Shown here: positions 15,968 to 17,134 of the stretch, piece after piece | Position numbering within the stretch: the stretch's first letter is position 1 | Layout: every line of letters begins with the position of its first letter | DNA from: Bacteroidaceae bacterium | GTDB lineage: Bacteria; Bacteroidota; Bacteroidia; Bacteroidales; Bacteroidaceae | Length of the DNA: 17,134 nt | Assembly: GCA_900769465.1 (NCBI GenBank) | Contig: CAAGGT010000139.1 | Location: forward strand, 1 to 17,134 | Reading direction: 5' to 3' | The notes under the pieces: model-generated | Database searches by the model: none | What the model saw: only the letters and a program-made list of their open reading frames with translations | Told to the model about the DNA's origin: nothing | Program-made: the position numbers and the translations under genes

Positions 15968-16729
15968 ATGTTTTTTGATTTTACCATAAAGGACATAATA
16001 GACATTTTGCTTTTTGCGCTGTTGCTCTATTATCTCTACAAGCTTATGAAGGATTCTGGTTCCCTGAATATCTTCGCCGGAATAATGATATTCCTTTTTG
16101 TATGGGTGCTTGTGTCAAAGATTCTTGGGATGCGCCTGCTCGGCTCGGTGTTTGACCAGATGATGAACGTGGGCACCATTGCGCTTGTGGTGATTTTTCA
16201 CGAGGAGATACGCAACTTCTTCAAGAGTCTCGGTTCGCGCCGTTATTTCAAGTATCTGTCCACACTGTTCAGCAGGAGTGGCGGAAAGGAACCGGCCGAG
16301 GCTGCTGTGATGCCTGTGGTTATGGCCTGCATCAGTATGGCACAGCAAAAGGTGGGTGCGCTCATTGTCATTGAGAAGAGTGTCTCGCTCGATGATGTGA
16401 TTACAACGGGCGAACCTATAAATTCCGATATAAGCCAACGCCTGATAGAGGCAATATTCTTCAAGAACGCACCTTTGCACGATGGTGCCATGGTGATACG
16501 CAACGGCCGCATTGTGGCAGCGCAGTGTATTTTGCCGGTATCGCACAACCTCAATATTCCACGCAGGCTCGGATTGCGCCATCGTTCGGCAATGGGTGTT
16601 TCTGAGATATCGGATGCCATAGCCATTGTGGTTTCAGAGGAGACTGGTTCCATTTCGGTTGCCCGTAACGGAAAGTTCTCCCTCAACCTCGATGCTCACA
16701 AGTTGGAGCAGCTTCTCTCGGCGCAGTGA
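15968..16729 (+). CDS. cdaA: Diadenylate cyclase CdaA (makes cyclic-di-AMP)
   Basis: A 253-residue membrane enzyme that converts two ATP to cyclic-di-AMP, a second messenger for osmotic and cell-wall balance. Three hydrophobic N-terminal segments (about 11-25, 34-52, 66-78) anchor it. The DAC domain follows: LHDGAMVIR with D172-G-A174, LGLRHRSAMG with R204-H-R206, and SEETG (223-227). All catalytic and ATP-binding motifs are intact and the length is typical. It follows folP by 26 bp without a visible terminator, so it is probably cotranscribed. This folP-cdaA linkage is common in Bacteroidetes. No CdaR-like regulator gene is seen downstream. Confidence 0.96.
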   Translation: MFFDFTIKDIIDILLFALLLYYLYKLMKDSGSLNIFAGIMIFLFVWVLVSKILGMRLLGSVFDQMMNVGTIALVVIFHEEIRNFFKSLGSRRYFKYLSTLFSRSGGKEPAEAAVMPVVMACISMAQQKVGALIVIEKSVSLDDVITTGEPINSDISQRLIEAIFFKNAPLHDGAMVIRNGRIVAAQCILPVSHNLNIPRRLGLRHRSAMGVSEISDAIAIVVSEETGSISVARNGKFSLNLDAHKLEQLLSAQ

Positions 16730-16952
16730 TGATGGCATATTGTTGAAGCGCTCTCTTTGTTTGGGGTAGTTTCAGGAGTCTAGGGGTGTGTCCGCAGTGC
16801 GCTGGCCACCTCTTTTTTGTAAAAGTGCGGTATGTGTGAGATTCCCTGAAAAAAGTTCATTTTTTTGTCTTTTGCAAATCGTTGAAAATCAGTGGTTGAT
16901 TGAAAACACTTCAAAAAAAGATGATTTTTATTGAAAAAAAAGCTGGAAATAT
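16730..16952. other. Intergenic region after cdaA
   Basis: No ORF with coding character and no clear hairpin terminator for folP-cdaA is visible. The second half (about 16840-16950) is rich in A and T tracts and could act as an UP-like element for the strong promoter that follows. Confidence 0.5.
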
Positions 16953-16983
16953 TTTGTCAGTTTCAAAACTTGCCTTACCTTTG
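16953..16983 (+). promoter_or_regulatory. Strong Bacteroidetes promoter at the right edge
   Basis: TTTG (16953-16956), a 19-nt spacer and TACCTTTG (16976-16983) match both elements perfectly, after a long A/T-tract region. It drives the transcript that leaves the window on the right. Confidence 0.75.
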
Positions 16984-16989
16984 CACTCG

Positions 16990-17134
16990 CTTTCGGCAAG
17001 CAACGCGGTAACGCAGCCGCCGCAAAGCGCGATAGATCCTTGACAACATTCCATTACAGACAAGCAGTACAACCCTGTTTCATATTTTTTTTGAAGCAGG
17101 AAGCGTAAGGAACGAAAAACGAACCGTCAATAAT
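16990..17134 (+). promoter_or_regulatory. Probable rRNA operon leader (16S gene beyond the window)
   Basis: This untranslated stretch resembles the 16S rRNA leaders I know from Bacteroidales: a CTTGACAACATT-like block (about 17038), ACAAGCAGTACAA (17060-17072), and a terminal AACCGTCAATAAT, normally followed shortly by the 16S 5' end. A hairpin with 8-bp arms lies at 17074-17081 and 17093-17100. The 16S gene itself is not in the window, so the call rests on leader resemblance only. Confidence 0.5.

Noticed and set aside
1..17134. CRISPR arrays, tRNA genes, insertion sequences or attachment sites
   Set aside because: No spaced direct repeats, cloverleaf-forming sequences, transposase-like ORFs or flanking direct repeats were seen on reading either strand.

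Overview
The window looks like chromosomal DNA from an anaerobic gut- or mouth-type Bacteroidales bacterium (Prevotellaceae or Bacteroidaceae are most likely). Three things support this. The promoters match the Bacteroidetes pattern (TTG near -33, TAnnTTTG near -7). Three large secreted proteins end in a type-A T9SS-like C-terminal domain. Dihydropteroate synthase sits next to the diadenylate cyclase CdaA. Species cannot be named from the sequence alone.

Layout. Positions 1-374 are mostly non-coding, with a possible truncated ORF end, a short palindrome and a very strong hairpin. Positions 375-1906 (minus strand) hold two overlapping genes: an outer-membrane beta-barrel-like protein, then a calcineurin-like phosphoesterase lipoprotein. 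Positions 2068-5913 (minus) encode a secreted protein of about 1280 residues built from a duplicated discoidin-like plus beta-trefoil-like unit. Divergent from it across a 327-bp AT-rich intergenic region with a G8 tract are two plus-strand paralogues (6241-10173 and 10400-13135). These are secreted M60-family zinc metallopeptidases with intact HEIGH...E zinc sites. All three large proteins end in the same kind of tail (KKV[LF][VI]K). My reading is that they form a surface or secreted set for binding and cutting host or dietary glycoproteins.

Positions 13212-14870 (minus) hold a compact three-gene cassette: an HprK-like P-loop kinase, a Ser/His signal-peptidase-like S24/S26 protein, and a PqqD-like (RRE-type) protein. 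This combination resembles the peptide-handling parts of RiPP (ribosomally made, modified peptide) systems, but no precursor peptide, radical-SAM enzyme or transporter is present here. It is the best candidate for an undescribed system in the window.

Divergent from the cassette, folP (15105-15941) and cdaA (15968-16729) form a two-gene housekeeping operon for folate synthesis and cyclic-di-AMP synthesis. The right edge (about 16950-17134) has an excellent Bacteroidetes promoter and a structured leader. It resembles the leader of a ribosomal RNA operon whose 16S gene would begin just past the window. Clear hairpin terminators separate the blocks at 2015-2048, 10200-10275 and 13151-13192.
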